Assembly (NCBI GenBank): GCA_934754975.1
Contig: CAKVKI010000012.1
Location: forward strand, 1 to 22,208
Source: an uncultured Alistipes sp.
GTDB taxonomy: Bacteria > Bacteroidota > Bacteroidia > Bacteroidales > Rikenellaceae
Length of the DNA stretch: 22,208 nucleotides
Direction: 5' to 3'
Each line of letters begins with the position of its first letter. Positions within the stretch are counted from its first letter, which is position 1. This document shows positions 1-8,037 of this stretch, piece after piece. Under the pieces are notes generated by a model, which was not told the origin of the DNA, searched no databases, and saw nothing but the letters and a program-made list of their open reading frames with translations. The translations under genes and the position numbers were made by a program.

Positions 1-1349
1 TGGTAGGCCAGCATGAAGAAAGCCACGACCGACGCCAGCAGGTCCGACAGCGGCATCGAACACCAGACGCCCCAGCTGCCGTCCCAGCGGGTGTAGACGT
101 CGAAGATGTGCGGCAGGAAAATCAGCCCCGGCATCAGGAACAGCAGCTGGCGCGAAAGCGACAGGAAAATCGCCTTGCCGGCCATGCCGATGCTCATGAA
201 GAAGTTGGTCGCCACCATCTGGAATCCGATGATCGGGAAGCAGATAAAGACGATGCGCATGCCCTCGACCGACAGCCGGATCAGCTCGGGATCGTTCGTG
301 AAAGCCGACACCGCCAGCCGCGGAACCAGCTCGCCCAACAGGAATCCGGCCATCGTGACGCATGTGGCGCCGATGATCGTCAGCTTCAGCACGCGCAGCA
401 CGCGTTCGTACTGCCGGGCGCCGAAATTATAGCCCGCAATGGGCTGCATGCCCTGGTTGATACCCATGACGATCATCACAAAGAAGAACGCCAGCCGGTT
501 TACGATGCCGTAAGCGCCGATCATCAGGTCGCCGCCGTACTGTTTCAGCCCCTTATTGATCAGGATCACGATGAAGCAGGCCGCGAGGTTCATCAGGAAC
601 GGCGACATGCCGATCGCCAATATGTCGCGCACGATCTTGCGGCGCAGGCGGTAGATGCCGGGCTTGAAGTGAAGCAGTTCGCTCCGATCCGAAAGGATAT
701 GGAACTGCCAGACGAGCGCGATGACCTGCGCCAGCACCGTGGCGATGGCCGCGCCGCGGATGCCCCACCCGAAACCGTAAATGAACAGCGGGTCGAGCGC
801 GGCGTTGATCACCACCGTATAGATCGTGGCGTACATCGACTTGCGCGGGTGGCCCGAAGCCCTCAGCACGGAGTTCAGGCCCAGATACATATGCGTAATG
901 ACGTTACCCATGAGAATAATCGTCATGTAGTCGCGCGCATAGCCGATCGTCGCTTCGCTGGCCCCGAAGAAATAGAGGATCGGATCGAGGAACAGCAGTG
1001 TCACCAGTCCGAACGAAAGGCCGATAATCAGGTTCAGCACCACCACGTTGCCGAGGATGTTCTGCGCCGTTCCGTAATCGCGCTGTCCCAGGCGCATCGA
1101 CACCAACGTCGCGGCGCCCACGCCCACCAGCGAACCGAACGCCGCGGCGAGGTTCATCAGCGGAAAGGTCAGCGCAAGCCCCGAAATGGCCAGCGGCCCT
1201 ACGCCGTGGCCGATGAAGATGCTGTCGACCATGTTGTAGAGCGAAGAAGCCGTCATGGCGATGACCGCCGGCACGGCATATTGTACGAGCAGTTTGCGGA
1301 TACGCTCCGTTCCGAGTTCCGCAGCCGCTCCTTTTATTGTTGCAGACAT
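1..1349 (-). CDS. MATE family multidrug/Na+-coupled exporter (C-terminus cut by window edge)
   Basis: Inner-membrane exporter of the MATE superfamily, which uses an ion gradient to expel organic cations and drugs. Reading from 1349 the frame gives 449 residues with no stop before the left edge, starting MSATIKGAAAELGTERIRK and then a chain of hydrophobic segments. The first half carries typical MATE signatures: NMVDSIFIGHGVGPLAISGL, then GVGAATLVSMRLGQ, and SVLRASGHPRKSM between the two bundles. The second half repeats the pattern (MGINQGMQPIAGYNFGARQ). MATE proteins are usually around 450 residues, so only a few residues should be missing. It lies on the same strand as cysS, 172 bases downstream of the cysS stop, with no promoter of the local type visible in the gap, so cotranscription is possible. 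The substrate cannot be told from sequence. The family call is firm; MepA-like or DinF-like placement is not resolved. Confidence 0.93.
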   Translation of the reverse strand, partial: MSATIKGAAAELGTERIRKLLVQYAVPAVIAMTASSLYNMVDSIFIGHGVGPLAISGLALTFPLMNLAAAFGSLVGVGAATLVSMRLGQRDYGTAQNILGNVVVLNLIIGLSFGLVTLLFLDPILYFFGASEATIGYARDYMTIILMGNVITHMYLGLNSVLRASGHPRKSMYATIYTVVINAALDPLFIYGFGWGIRGAAIATVLAQVIALVWQFHILSDRSELLHFKPGIYRLRRKIVRDILAIGMSPFLMNLAACFIVILINKGLKQYGGDLMIGAYGIVNRLAFFFVMIVMGINQGMQPIAGYNFGARQYERVLRVLKLTIIGATCVTMAGFLLGELVPRLAVSAFTNDPELIRLSVEGMRIVFICFPIIGFQMVATNFFMSIGMAGKAIFLSLSRQLLFLMPGLIFLPHIFDVYTRWDGSWGVWCSMPLSDLLASVVAFFMLAY

Positions 1350-1521
1350 AATTATTCGTTCATGTTATCAGTGCGCCGCCGATCTTCCGGAAACAGGGTT
1401 CGGACTGCTCCGGCCCGCCCGGTATGGCGGTCATCCGGATTCCCGTCCGGATATCGCCGGCAGGCGGCAAAAATCGGCCGCCGCGCTCCGGCGTCCGTTT
1501 CGGCAAAAAACCGGACTCAGG

Positions 1522-2997
1522 CTATTCCAGCTCCCAATCGCTGCCGTCCTTGCGGTCCTTGACGCGGATTCCGGCGGCGGCCAGCCCGTCGCGGATACGG
1601 TCGGAGGCGGCCCAGTCCTTCGCGGCGCGGGCCTTCAGGCGTTCGTCGAGCAGCATCCCGACCAGCGGCGTCACGTAGTCGCGGCCCGAAGCCGAGCCGG
1701 CGGCTTTCTCGTCGCGCAGGCCGAGGATGTCGAACGCATAGCGGCGAACGGTCGCCTTCAGCGTTTCGAGGTCGGAGGCCGTAATGGTCTGCTGGCCGTC
1801 CGCGAGCTGGTTGATGATGCGCACCCAGTCGAACAGCGCCGAAATGACCATCGGCGAATTCAGGTCGTCGTCCATCGCCGCGCGGCACCGCTCCTCCAGT
1901 TCGGCAGGATTGACCGTCGAGACGTCGGCGGGTTTGATCCTGCCGAGCGCTTCGATGCCCTTCATCAGGCGGTCGAGCCCCTTCTCGGCGGCCTGCAGGG
2001 CCTCGTTCGAGAAATCGAGCGTCGAACGGTACTGCGCCTGCAGCACGAAGAAACGGATCGTCATCGGCGAATAGGCCTGCGAAAGCAGTTTGTGGCTGCC
2101 GGTGAAAAGTTCTTCCAGCGTGATGAAGTTGCCCAGCGACTTGCCCATCTTCTGGCCGTTGATCGTAATCATGTTGTTGTGTACCCAGTAACGGGCCGAA
2201 TCGTGGCCCAGCGCCGCCGTGGACTGCGCGATCTCACATTCATGGTGCGGGAACATCAGGTCCATGCCGCCGCCGTGAATATCGAAACGCTCGCCCAGGT
2301 AGCGGGTACTCATGGCCGAACATTCCATATGCCAGCCGGGGAATCCCTCGCCCCAGGGCGAGGGCCAGCGCATGATATGTTCGGGCGACGCCTTCTTCCA
2401 CAGCGCGAAGTCGTACGAATGGCGCTTGTCGCTCTGTCCGTCCAATTCACGGGTGTTGGCGATAATGTCGTCGAGATTGCGGCCCGAGAGCCTGCCGTAA
2501 TTGTATTTCCGGTTGTACTTCTCCACGTCGAAGTAGACCGAGCCGTTCGACTCGTAGGCGAACCCGTCGGCCAGAATCTTCTTCACGAACTCGATCTGTT
2601 CGATGATATGTCCCGACGCATAGGGTTCGATCGACGGCGTTTCGACGTTCAGGGCCTCCATCGCACGGTGGTAACGCTCCGTGTAGTAGTGCGCCACTTC
2701 CATCGGCTCCAGCTGTTCGAGCCGCGCTTTCTTGGCGATCTTGTCCTCGCCCTCGTCGGCGTCATGCTCCAGGTGTCCCACGTCCGTTATGTTGCGCACG
2801 TAGCGCACCTTGTAGCCGCTGGCCTTGAGGTAGCGGAACAGCAGGTCGAACGTCACGGCGGGGCGGGCGTGGCCCAGATGCGGATCGCCGTAGACCGTGG
2901 GACCGCAGACATACATGCCCACACGACCGGGAGTCAAAGGTTCGAACGTCTCCTTGCGGCGGGTGAGCGTATTGTAAAGTACGAGTTTCGATTCCAT
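1522..2997 (-). CDS. cysS: Cysteinyl-tRNA synthetase
   Basis: Class I aminoacyl-tRNA synthetase that charges tRNA-Cys in the cytoplasm. From the chosen start ([18 protein letters not shown]) it has 491 residues, in the normal range. The HIGH motif is HLGH at residues 40-43 ([10 protein letters not shown]). The KMSKS loop reads KMGKS at 283-287. The zinc site of the family can be placed at C31 (VCGPTVY), C226 (GWHMECSAM), H251 and E255 ([10 protein letters not shown]). An in-frame ATG 45 bases upstream (3042) was not used because the best -7 promoter box (3018-3025) lies between the two ATGs, so the longer form would start before transcription does. It is divergent from the helicase gene. The 172-base gap after its stop holds a 7-bp inverted repeat (1433-1439/1446-1452) without a T-run, too weak to call a terminator. 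Confidence 0.97.
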   Translation of the reverse strand: MESKLVLYNTLTRRKETFEPLTPGRVGMYVCGPTVYGDPHLGHARPAVTFDLLFRYLKASGYKVRYVRNITDVGHLEHDADEGEDKIAKKARLEQLEPMEVAHYYTERYHRAMEALNVETPSIEPYASGHIIEQIEFVKKILADGFAYESNGSVYFDVEKYNRKYNYGRLSGRNLDDIIANTRELDGQSDKRHSYDFALWKKASPEHIMRWPSPWGEGFPGWHMECSAMSTRYLGERFDIHGGGMDLMFPHHECEIAQSTAALGHDSARYWVHNNMITINGQKMGKSLGNFITLEELFTGSHKLLSQAYSPMTIRFFVLQAQYRSTLDFSNEALQAAEKGLDRLMKGIEALGRIKPADVSTVNPAELEERCRAAMDDDLNSPMVISALFDWVRIINQLADGQQTITASDLETLKATVRRYAFDILGLRDEKAAGSASGRDYVTPLVGMLLDERLKARAAKDWAASDRIRDGLAAAGIRVKDRKDGSDWELE

Positions 2998-3017
2998 ATT
3001 ATCCGAAAAATTTACCG

Positions 3018-3025
3018 CAAAAATA
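3018..3025 (-). promoter_or_regulatory. Bacteroidetes-type -7 box for cysS
   Basis: The minus strand reads TATTTTTG, an exact match to TAnnTTTG. It would place the transcript start near 3011, about 14 bases before the ATG at 2997. No convincing TTTG -33 element is seen at the usual distance. Similar boxes with very short leaders precede the dipeptidase and fucosidase genes. Confidence 0.6.
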
Positions 3026-3066
3026 AGAAATTTAATCGACATGCGCCAGAATCGCGGAATTAATCG

Positions 3067-3074
3067 TACCTTTG
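3067..3074 (+). promoter_or_regulatory. Bacteroidetes-type -7 box for the DEAD-box helicase gene
   Basis: TACCTTTG matches TAnnTTTG exactly. The transcript would start near 3081, leaving a leader of about 105 bases before the ATG at 3186. The -33 position is not well matched. The box lies 41 bases from the oppositely directed cysS box, so the two genes share one divergent promoter region. Confidence 0.55.
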
Positions 3075-3185
3075 CGGCGACAATAATAGTGCGCGCCGGT
3101 CTGACGCTACCCGTTTTTCCCTACCGTATATTATGCGACAATACGAATTATCCGGCTCCCAGAACCGGGACAAAACCGATATGCA

Positions 3186-4589
3186 ATGACTTTTAAGGAA
3201 CTGAACCTCATAGAACCCATCATGCACGCCGTAGCCGAGAAGGGCTACATCACCCCCACGCCCATTCAGGAGCAGGCCATTCCGCCCGCACTCGAAGGAC
3301 GCGACCTGATGGGCTGCGCCCAGACAGGAACGGGCAAGACGGCGGCTTTCACACTGCCGATCCTGCAGCTGCTCTCGGGCCAGCCCCGCACCAAAGGCCG
3401 CCGTCCGGTCAAAGCGCTGGTACTCACGCCGACACGCGAACTGGCGATCCAGATCGACGAGTGCTGCCGCGATTACGCCCGTTACACCGACCTGCGCCAC
3501 TGCGTGATCTTCGGCGGCGTCAACCAGCGTCCGCAGGTGGACGCCCTGCAGCGCGGCGTCGACCTGCTGGTCGCCACGCCGGGCCGCCTGCTCGACCTGA
3601 TCGGACAGGGATACGTTTCGCTCTCCGACATCCGATTCTTCGTACTCGACGAAGCCGACCGGATGCTCGACATGGGTTTCATCCACGACATCAAACGGAT
3701 ACTTCCGCTGCTGCCCAGAGAGCGGCAGACGCTCTTCTTTTCGGCGACGATGCCCTCGGACATCGTCACGCTGGCCAACTCGATGCTCCGCGAGCCGGTA
3801 TACGTCACCGTCACTCCTCCGGCGTCGGTCGTCGAGACGATCAGCCAGAGCGTCATGTTCGCCGAAAAGGCCGAGAAAAAAGACCTGCTCATCAGCCTGC
3901 TGCGCGAACGCTCCGAAGGCTCGGTGCTGGTTTTCTCACGCACCAAGCACGGTGCGGACCGCATCGCCCGCATCCTCACCAAAGCGGGCATCGAGGGACG
4001 CGCCATCCACGGCGACAAGTCGCAGGGGGCCCGCGAACGGGCCATGAACGATTTCCGGGCTGGCCGCTGCCGCGTACTGATCGCCACCGACATCGCCGCG
4101 CGGGGCATCGACATCAGCGAACTGCCGCTGGTAATCAATTACGACCTGCCGGAAGTGGCCGAAACCTATGTACACCGCATCGGACGCACGGGACGCGCCG
4201 GGCACGACGGCACGGCGATAGCCTTTTGCTCGGAAGACGAACGCCCGCTGCTGAAAGACATCCAGAAACTGACCGGACTTGTCCTCGATCCCGAATCGGG
4301 ACGCCTGACGCCGGGAGTGCAGACCGAACCGAAATCCGCCCGGAAACAGGACGGCCCGAAGCAACCCGCACAGCATCGAGACAACCGGACACAGGCAGGA
4401 CAAAACCGGGGAGGACAGAACCGGGAGCGCAGACAGAACGCCCCCAAACGCGACGGACAGGATCGAAGCGCACGCACGCAGGACCCGCAGAACGGCAGCA
4501 GCCAGCAGACGGACGGCCGCGAACCGGGCCGCCGCAGGCCGCACCGCCACAGACGGGGCGGCCGGAAATCCGAAGGACAGCGTTCCTGA
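3186..4589 (+). CDS. DEAD-box ATP-dependent RNA helicase (RhlE-like)
   Basis: Cytoplasmic RNA helicase of superfamily 2, 467 residues. All core motifs are in order: Q motif [12 protein letters not shown] (23-34), Walker A AQTGTGKT (45-52), Ia PTRELAIQI (82-90), Ib TPGRLLDL (131-138), DEAD (155-158), SAT (186-188), [15 protein letters not shown] (247-261), [15 protein letters not shown] (296-310), and [10 protein letters not shown] (330-339). The core ends near residue 375 and is followed by a low-complexity tail of about 90 residues rich in Q, N, R, G and K, ending in an arginine-rich stretch. Such tails occur in RhlE-type helicases and probably bind RNA nonspecifically. The likely role is ribosome assembly or mRNA turnover, which is family inference. 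The gene converges on the dipeptidase gene with only 20 bases between stops and no clear terminator. Confidence 0.95.
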   Translation: MTFKELNLIEPIMHAVAEKGYITPTPIQEQAIPPALEGRDLMGCAQTGTGKTAAFTLPILQLLSGQPRTKGRRPVKALVLTPTRELAIQIDECCRDYARYTDLRHCVIFGGVNQRPQVDALQRGVDLLVATPGRLLDLIGQGYVSLSDIRFFVLDEADRMLDMGFIHDIKRILPLLPRERQTLFFSATMPSDIVTLANSMLREPVYVTVTPPASVVETISQSVMFAEKAEKKDLLISLLRERSEGSVLVFSRTKHGADRIARILTKAGIEGRAIHGDKSQGARERAMNDFRAGRCRVLIATDIAARGIDISELPLVINYDLPEVAETYVHRIGRTGRAGHDGTAIAFCSEDERPLLKDIQKLTGLVLDPESGRLTPGVQTEPKSARKQDGPKQPAQHRDNRTQAGQNRGGQNRERRQNAPKRDGQDRSARTQDPQNGSSQQTDGREPGRRRPHRHRRGGRKSEGQRS

Positions 4590-4609
4590 AAAGAATCCGC
4601 CCCTGCGAA

Positions 4610-5278
4610 TCAAAAATCCAATAACTTATACCGGGTCCGGACTTCGGACATCGCCATCGGTTCCTCGTAATGCCACCACTCGCGGCGGTAGGGCACCAGC
4701 CCCGCTTCGCGCATCACGCTTCCGAGCAGCTGGCGGTTGCGGCAGGCTTCGGCCGAAATGCGTCCTTCGGCCGCCAGCGCGGGTTCGTTGCCCGTGTGGG
4801 CCTCGTCGCCGAAAAAATCGACCGGAGTTCCCATATCGACCGGAGCGCCGGTCTCGTCGAGCAGCGTCACATCGACCGCAACGCCGTAGTTATGGCGTCC
4901 GCCGCGCGTTCCGTCGGCTACGTAAACCTGATTCGGCGTACCTTTGACCAATTCGTACATCTGCCGCTGCACGCTGACCGGACGCGCGGCGTCGCACACC
5001 AGCATCCGCCATCCGGGACGGCGCTCCCGCAGCAGCCGCTGCGCCGCGGCCACCTTGCGCGCGAAATGCGGAAGCAGGTAGGCGGTTTCCAGATCGCCGT
5101 AAACGTCGCGGCGCATGAAATTATCCGCGGTCGAGTACATCAGCTTCACCCGCAGCGTCGAATCCACGGCCAGCACATCCACCAGCCCCGCCCGGCGCAT
5201 CCCGGCATCGAACCCCTCCTGTGCCTGCACCCCGCAACAAATCACGAGCGCTGCAAGCACCATCCAAACTCTTCTCAT
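4610..5278 (-). CDS. D-alanyl-D-alanine dipeptidase, VanX/DdpX type (peptidase M15D)
   Basis: Zinc dipeptidase expected to split D-Ala-D-Ala, 222 residues from the chosen start MRRVWMVLAALVICCGVQA. A hydrophobic Sec signal runs to about residue 20 (cleavage probably VQA/Q), so the enzyme is exported. Family zinc ligands and catalytic residues are visible: H129 and D136 in GRHNYGVAVD (SxHxxGxAxD motif), and E200 and H203 in EWWHYE. R99 in CDAARP matches the arginine of the family DGYRP motif. A longer reading would need a TTG at 5314 and overlaps the -7 box, so it was rejected. There is no vanH/vanA-like neighbour, so a role in periplasmic peptidoglycan turnover and D-Ala recovery is likelier than glycopeptide resistance. 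It converges with the helicase gene. Confidence 0.9.
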   Translation of the reverse strand: MRRVWMVLAALVICCGVQAQEGFDAGMRRAGLVDVLAVDSTLRVKLMYSTADNFMRRDVYGDLETAYLLPHFARKVAAAQRLLRERRPGWRMLVCDAARPVSVQRQMYELVKGTPNQVYVADGTRGGRHNYGVAVDVTLLDETGAPVDMGTPVDFFGDEAHTGNEPALAAEGRISAEACRNRQLLGSVMREAGLVPYRREWWHYEEPMAMSEVRTRYKLLDF

Positions 5279-5301
5279 AACAACATCTCCATTTTTCAGT
5301 C

Positions 5302-5330
5302 CAAAGATAATCAATTATCTGTAAATCAAA
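5302..5330 (-). promoter_or_regulatory. Promoter of the D-Ala-D-Ala dipeptidase gene
   Basis: On the minus strand TATCTTTG (5302-5309) matches the -7 consensus TAnnTTTG. A TTTG at 5327-5330 lies 17 bases upstream, slightly closer than the usual 19-21. The transcript start would be near 5295, giving a leader of about 17 bases before the ATG at 5278. Confidence 0.65.
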
Positions 5331-5436
5331 AGCCACCGTCGAGCATACAGACGCTGCAAGCGGCCCGTCCGGATCAAAGCCCGGCTCCGGAAACCGCCGC
5401 AAACGCCGCGCGCACGCCCGCCGTTCCCAAACAAAC

Positions 5437-5468
5437 GAGCGGCGGCATCTCCGGGGATGCCGCCGCTC
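5437..5468 (-). terminator. Rho-independent terminator after the GH29 gene
   Basis: A perfect 13-bp stem (GAGCGGCGGCATC at 5437-5449 with GATGCCGCCGCTC at 5456-5468) closes a 6-base loop, 21 bases past the fucosidase stop. On the minus strand the stem is followed by GTTTGTTT. The T-run is imperfect, but the stem is strong and well placed. Confidence 0.8.
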
Positions 5469-5488
5469 ATTCAATCTGCGAATATCGT

Positions 5489-7531
5489 TTATTGCGTCAG
5501 AACCGAAAATTCCGCAATGCCGGGACGGTCGCCCGTAGCGAGCGCCAGCGCCTCGAAACGGACGGTACGCCCGCGCAGCGGCTCAAACTCCACGACCTGC
5601 TCCACCGGATTGTTGACAATATTCGAAAATTCGCCCTCGGCTGCCATGCGGCCGTCGATCGACACCCGGTAACGAGTCACTACGCCGCTTCCCCAGCGGC
5701 TCTGGTCAGGCATATAAGTAAACCCGGAAAAAATCCGTTCCGCACCCGTATCGGCGGAAAACCCCATGAGACCCGCAGGAAGGTAAACCGCAGTCGAGGA
5801 ATCGCCGTCGAAAAGCATAGCGGCCTCCCGGGCCGGAAGTTCCTTCACTTGAAATTTCCCGCAGGGAATATCGAAACTGCGCGAAGCCACGGCGCTCGTG
5901 CGGCCGTCTTCCGGGTCCCGGACAAGCGCCTTGACAACGCCCCGCCCCGTCATCGGAAAAGGTTTCGTGTACAACTCCGAAGCCGGTCCCGGCTCCGTCC
6001 CGTCCAGCGTATAGTGGATTTCCGCCTGCATGTCGCCGGCGACAAGCGTCACTTCGCCCGCACCGTTGCGCATGATACGCGGCTCTTCGAGCAAGACCGG
6101 TGCATCATAGGCTTCAACGTTGGAGATGCAGAGCGGACCGCGGGCCTGCTCGATACGAACACGGAGCGCCGGAGTCGAAACGCCTGCGAAACGAATAATT
6201 CGCTTGTATCCGATGGTCGTCATTTTCTCTGCAGTTTCGACAGGCCGCCATGTTTCGCCGTCGAGCCATTCGACGGCAAAGCGTCCGACGCGTTGTCCGA
6301 GCGGAATATACTCCTGGAGCAAAATGCGGTTCACGTGACGCGGCTGCGCAAACCGCAAAGAGAGCGTCGCCGCCGTCACGCCGTCGTCGGTAGCCCAATA
6401 AGTATCGGCCCTGCCGTCGACGGCCTTTGCCGCGGAGAATCGGCGCGAACCGCCCCGCACATTGTCGGCCGTCGCCCGGGCATCGGCGAAAAGATCGTGC
6501 GCGAATTCCGCATCGAGCGTACGGCGCCATTCCATGATACGCGCGGAATCCGCAGGATCGATGCGGCCGGCGCGATTGACGGGAAAATTGAGCAGCAGGT
6601 TGGCATTGCGGCCCACGCTTTCATAATAGATATCGACCAGGTGCGAAAGACTTTTGAGCTGGTGGTCCTCCCGCGGATGGTAGAACCAGCCCGGACGTAT
6701 CGACACGTCGCACTCGCCCGGCAGCCATGTGTCGCCGTCGGATTCGCCGCATGTGAAATCATTGAGGTGTTCATCGCCGCTGCCCTTTACCATGCTCCAA
6801 TTCGTCTGCCCGGCCCGGCCCTCTTCGTTGCCGATCCAGCGAATGTCGGCGCATGTGCCGCCGAAAATCACCGCTCCGGGCTGAAGTTCGTTGATCGTCC
6901 GGCGCGCCCGCTCGTAACCGTAGTAAGTCCTGGCGTCGATGCTGCGCTTCTCGTCCGCACCGCCGTACCAGCCGTCGCCGCCGTTCGCGCCGTCGAACCA
7001 ATATTCGAAAAGCGGCCCGTAGCCGGTGAGCAGTTCGCGCATTTGGTTGTGGAAATAATCGACATATTCCTCCCGTCCGTATTCCGGATGGTTGCGGTCC
7101 CAAGGCGAAAGATAGATGCCGAATTTCAGTCCGTATCTGCGGCAGGCTTCCGACAACTCCCGCACCAGATCCCCCTTGCCGTTGCGCCACGGGGAGTTCT
7201 TCACACTGTACTCGGTATAAGCCGAAGGCCAGAGACAAAAACCGTCGTGGTGCTTGGCCGTGAGCATAACGCCTTTCATGCCGGCGGCCCGGAGCGTCCG
7301 CACCCACTGGTCGCAATCCAGATCCGCAGGATCGAACGTCGAGGCCGGCGTATCGCCGTATCCCCACTCCATATCGTTGAACGTATTGAGTCCGTAATGG
7401 ACAAAAGCGTAGGTTTCCATTTGCTGCCCGGCGAGCTGATTGGCATTCGGAACCGGAAAGACCGGCGCAGGAGGCTCCACACGGCTGCATGCGGCCGCAA
7501 AGAGCAGAAAAACGGGAAACAGTCTCTTCAT
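5489..7531 (-). CDS. Alpha-L-fucosidase GH29 lipoprotein with F5/8C and CHB_HEX_C-like domains
   Basis: Retaining exo-fucosidase, 680 residues from MKRLFPVFLLFAAAC. The lipobox places the acylated Cys at residue 15, so it is membrane-anchored, in the periplasm or at the surface. The GH29 domain spans roughly 30-345, with the conserved AKHHDGF at 92-98 and the presumed nucleophile D180 in FEYWFDGANGG. It is followed by an F5/8 type C (discoidin-like) module (about 352-478, with AVDGRADTYWAT near its start), a chitobiase C-terminal-like module (about 481-556, IHYTLDGTEP), and a second beta-sandwich-like tail to the end. This layout is common in Bacteroidetes fucosidases acting on alpha-1,3/1,4-linked fucose, but the linkage is inference. 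An upstream TTG start would overlap the -7 box. The gene is divergent from the GH20 gene. It fits removal of core or antennary fucose from host N-glycans. Confidence 0.93.
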   Translation of the reverse strand: MKRLFPVFLLFAAACSRVEPPAPVFPVPNANQLAGQQMETYAFVHYGLNTFNDMEWGYGDTPASTFDPADLDCDQWVRTLRAAGMKGVMLTAKHHDGFCLWPSAYTEYSVKNSPWRNGKGDLVRELSEACRRYGLKFGIYLSPWDRNHPEYGREEYVDYFHNQMRELLTGYGPLFEYWFDGANGGDGWYGGADEKRSIDARTYYGYERARRTINELQPGAVIFGGTCADIRWIGNEEGRAGQTNWSMVKGSGDEHLNDFTCGESDGDTWLPGECDVSIRPGWFYHPREDHQLKSLSHLVDIYYESVGRNANLLLNFPVNRAGRIDPADSARIMEWRRTLDAEFAHDLFADARATADNVRGGSRRFSAAKAVDGRADTYWATDDGVTAATLSLRFAQPRHVNRILLQEYIPLGQRVGRFAVEWLDGETWRPVETAEKMTTIGYKRIIRFAGVSTPALRVRIEQARGPLCISNVEAYDAPVLLEEPRIMRNGAGEVTLVAGDMQAEIHYTLDGTEPGPASELYTKPFPMTGRGVVKALVRDPEDGRTSAVASRSFDIPCGKFQVKELPAREAAMLFDGDSSTAVYLPAGLMGFSADTGAERIFSGFTYMPDQSRWGSGVVTRYRVSIDGRMAAEGEFSNIVNNPVEQVVEFEPLRGRTVRFEALALATGDRPGIAEFSVLTQ

Positions 7532-7549
7532 AGGGGCGGATAATTTTGT

Positions 7550-7557
7550 CAAAAATA
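7550..7557 (-). promoter_or_regulatory. Bacteroidetes-type -7 box for the GH29 gene
   Basis: The minus strand reads TATTTTTG, matching TAnnTTTG. The transcript start would be near 7543, about 12 bases before the ATG at 7531. This supports the lipoprotein start rather than the longer TTG start. A poor -33 match (TTCG) sits 19 bases upstream at 7577-7580. Confidence 0.55.
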
Positions 7558-7647
7558 AAGAAAAATAGAAACATACCGAAAAAATCAAGACATTTTAAAA
7601 ACAAGCAGGTTTCAAGGAGCATTTTTTCCGACAACTACACATTCGAC

Positions 7648-7677
7648 TTGACATATTGCAATATTTTCGTATATTTA
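7648..7677 (+). promoter_or_regulatory. Possible promoter of the GH20 gene with a long leader
   Basis: TTG at 7648-7650 is followed, after 19 bases, by TATATTTA (7670-7677), seven of eight bases of TAnnTTTG with correct spacing. The same bases also resemble a sigma-70 pair (TTGACA, 16 bases, TATATT). If used, transcription starts near 7684 and the leader is about 350 bases. No better box was found closer to the ATG at 8038. Confidence 0.4.
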
Positions 7678-7689
7678 ACCCGTCACATG

Positions 7690-8037
7690 CGTATATACCG
7701 CCCCTAATTTAACCGTCCCGCTTATGAACAGACCTGCCATTCCAGTAACGCACCATCCCCTTTTTACGCCACGGACCGACCGCAGCCACAGTTGCGATCC
7801 CGTTTCCGGGCCAGCTCTCTGACGCCGCAGACGGATTCGTCCGAACCGGGGGGGGGCGTGCCCTCCAACCCGCAAGCGGGCGCAACCGTTCCTGTCCGAT
7901 GCAGCGTTCCAAGGCTTCATCCCCGGCAGACCGAATAGGGCTGCCTTCGAGAGCAAATAATCTCTGCAAAGCAACGGACCTGCACGACAGAATGCCTCAA
8001 ACCAGTTTTCACACACAAGCAAAATCACTCCAGACTA
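7690..8037 (+). other. Gene-free, GC-rich leader region upstream of GH20
   Basis: This stretch separates the divergent GH29 and GH20 genes and would be transcribed as the GH20 5' leader if the promoter at 7648-7677 is right. It is clearly richer in GC than the AT-rich promoter DNA just before it. It contains a run of nine G. A minus-strand frame stays open through it (7675-8028, 117 codons), but the product is rich in R, G and W, shows no family resemblance I recognise, has no signal or domain, and lacks a promoter. I do not call it a gene. It could be a decayed gene, a dispersed repeat, or a structured leader. Confidence 0.5.
7848..7856. repeat. G9 homopolymer tract
   Basis: Nine consecutive G lie in the GH20 upstream region, 182 bases before the ATG. 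Tracts of this length can slip during replication. Here it is not in a recognised coding frame, so any effect would be on leader structure or expression. Confidence 0.9.

Noticed and set aside
1433-1452. A 7-bp inverted repeat between cysS and the MATE gene as a terminator
   Set aside because: The stem is short and no T-run follows on the minus strand.
2995-3042. Longer cysS start at 3042
   Set aside because: The -7 box at 3018-3025 lies downstream of that ATG, and the extra residues are not part of the usual CysRS start.
4670-7543. A 957-codon open plus-strand frame opposite the dipeptidase and GH29 genes
   Set aside because: It is antisense to two genes with intact catalytic motifs and is rich in R, H and A, the usual result of high GC at third codon positions.
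7675-8028. A 117-codon minus-strand frame in the GH20 upstream region
   Set aside because: Its composition is non-biological (R, G and W rich), it has no promoter or recognisable family, and it crosses the probable GH20 promoter. Kept only as a possible decayed gene or repeat.
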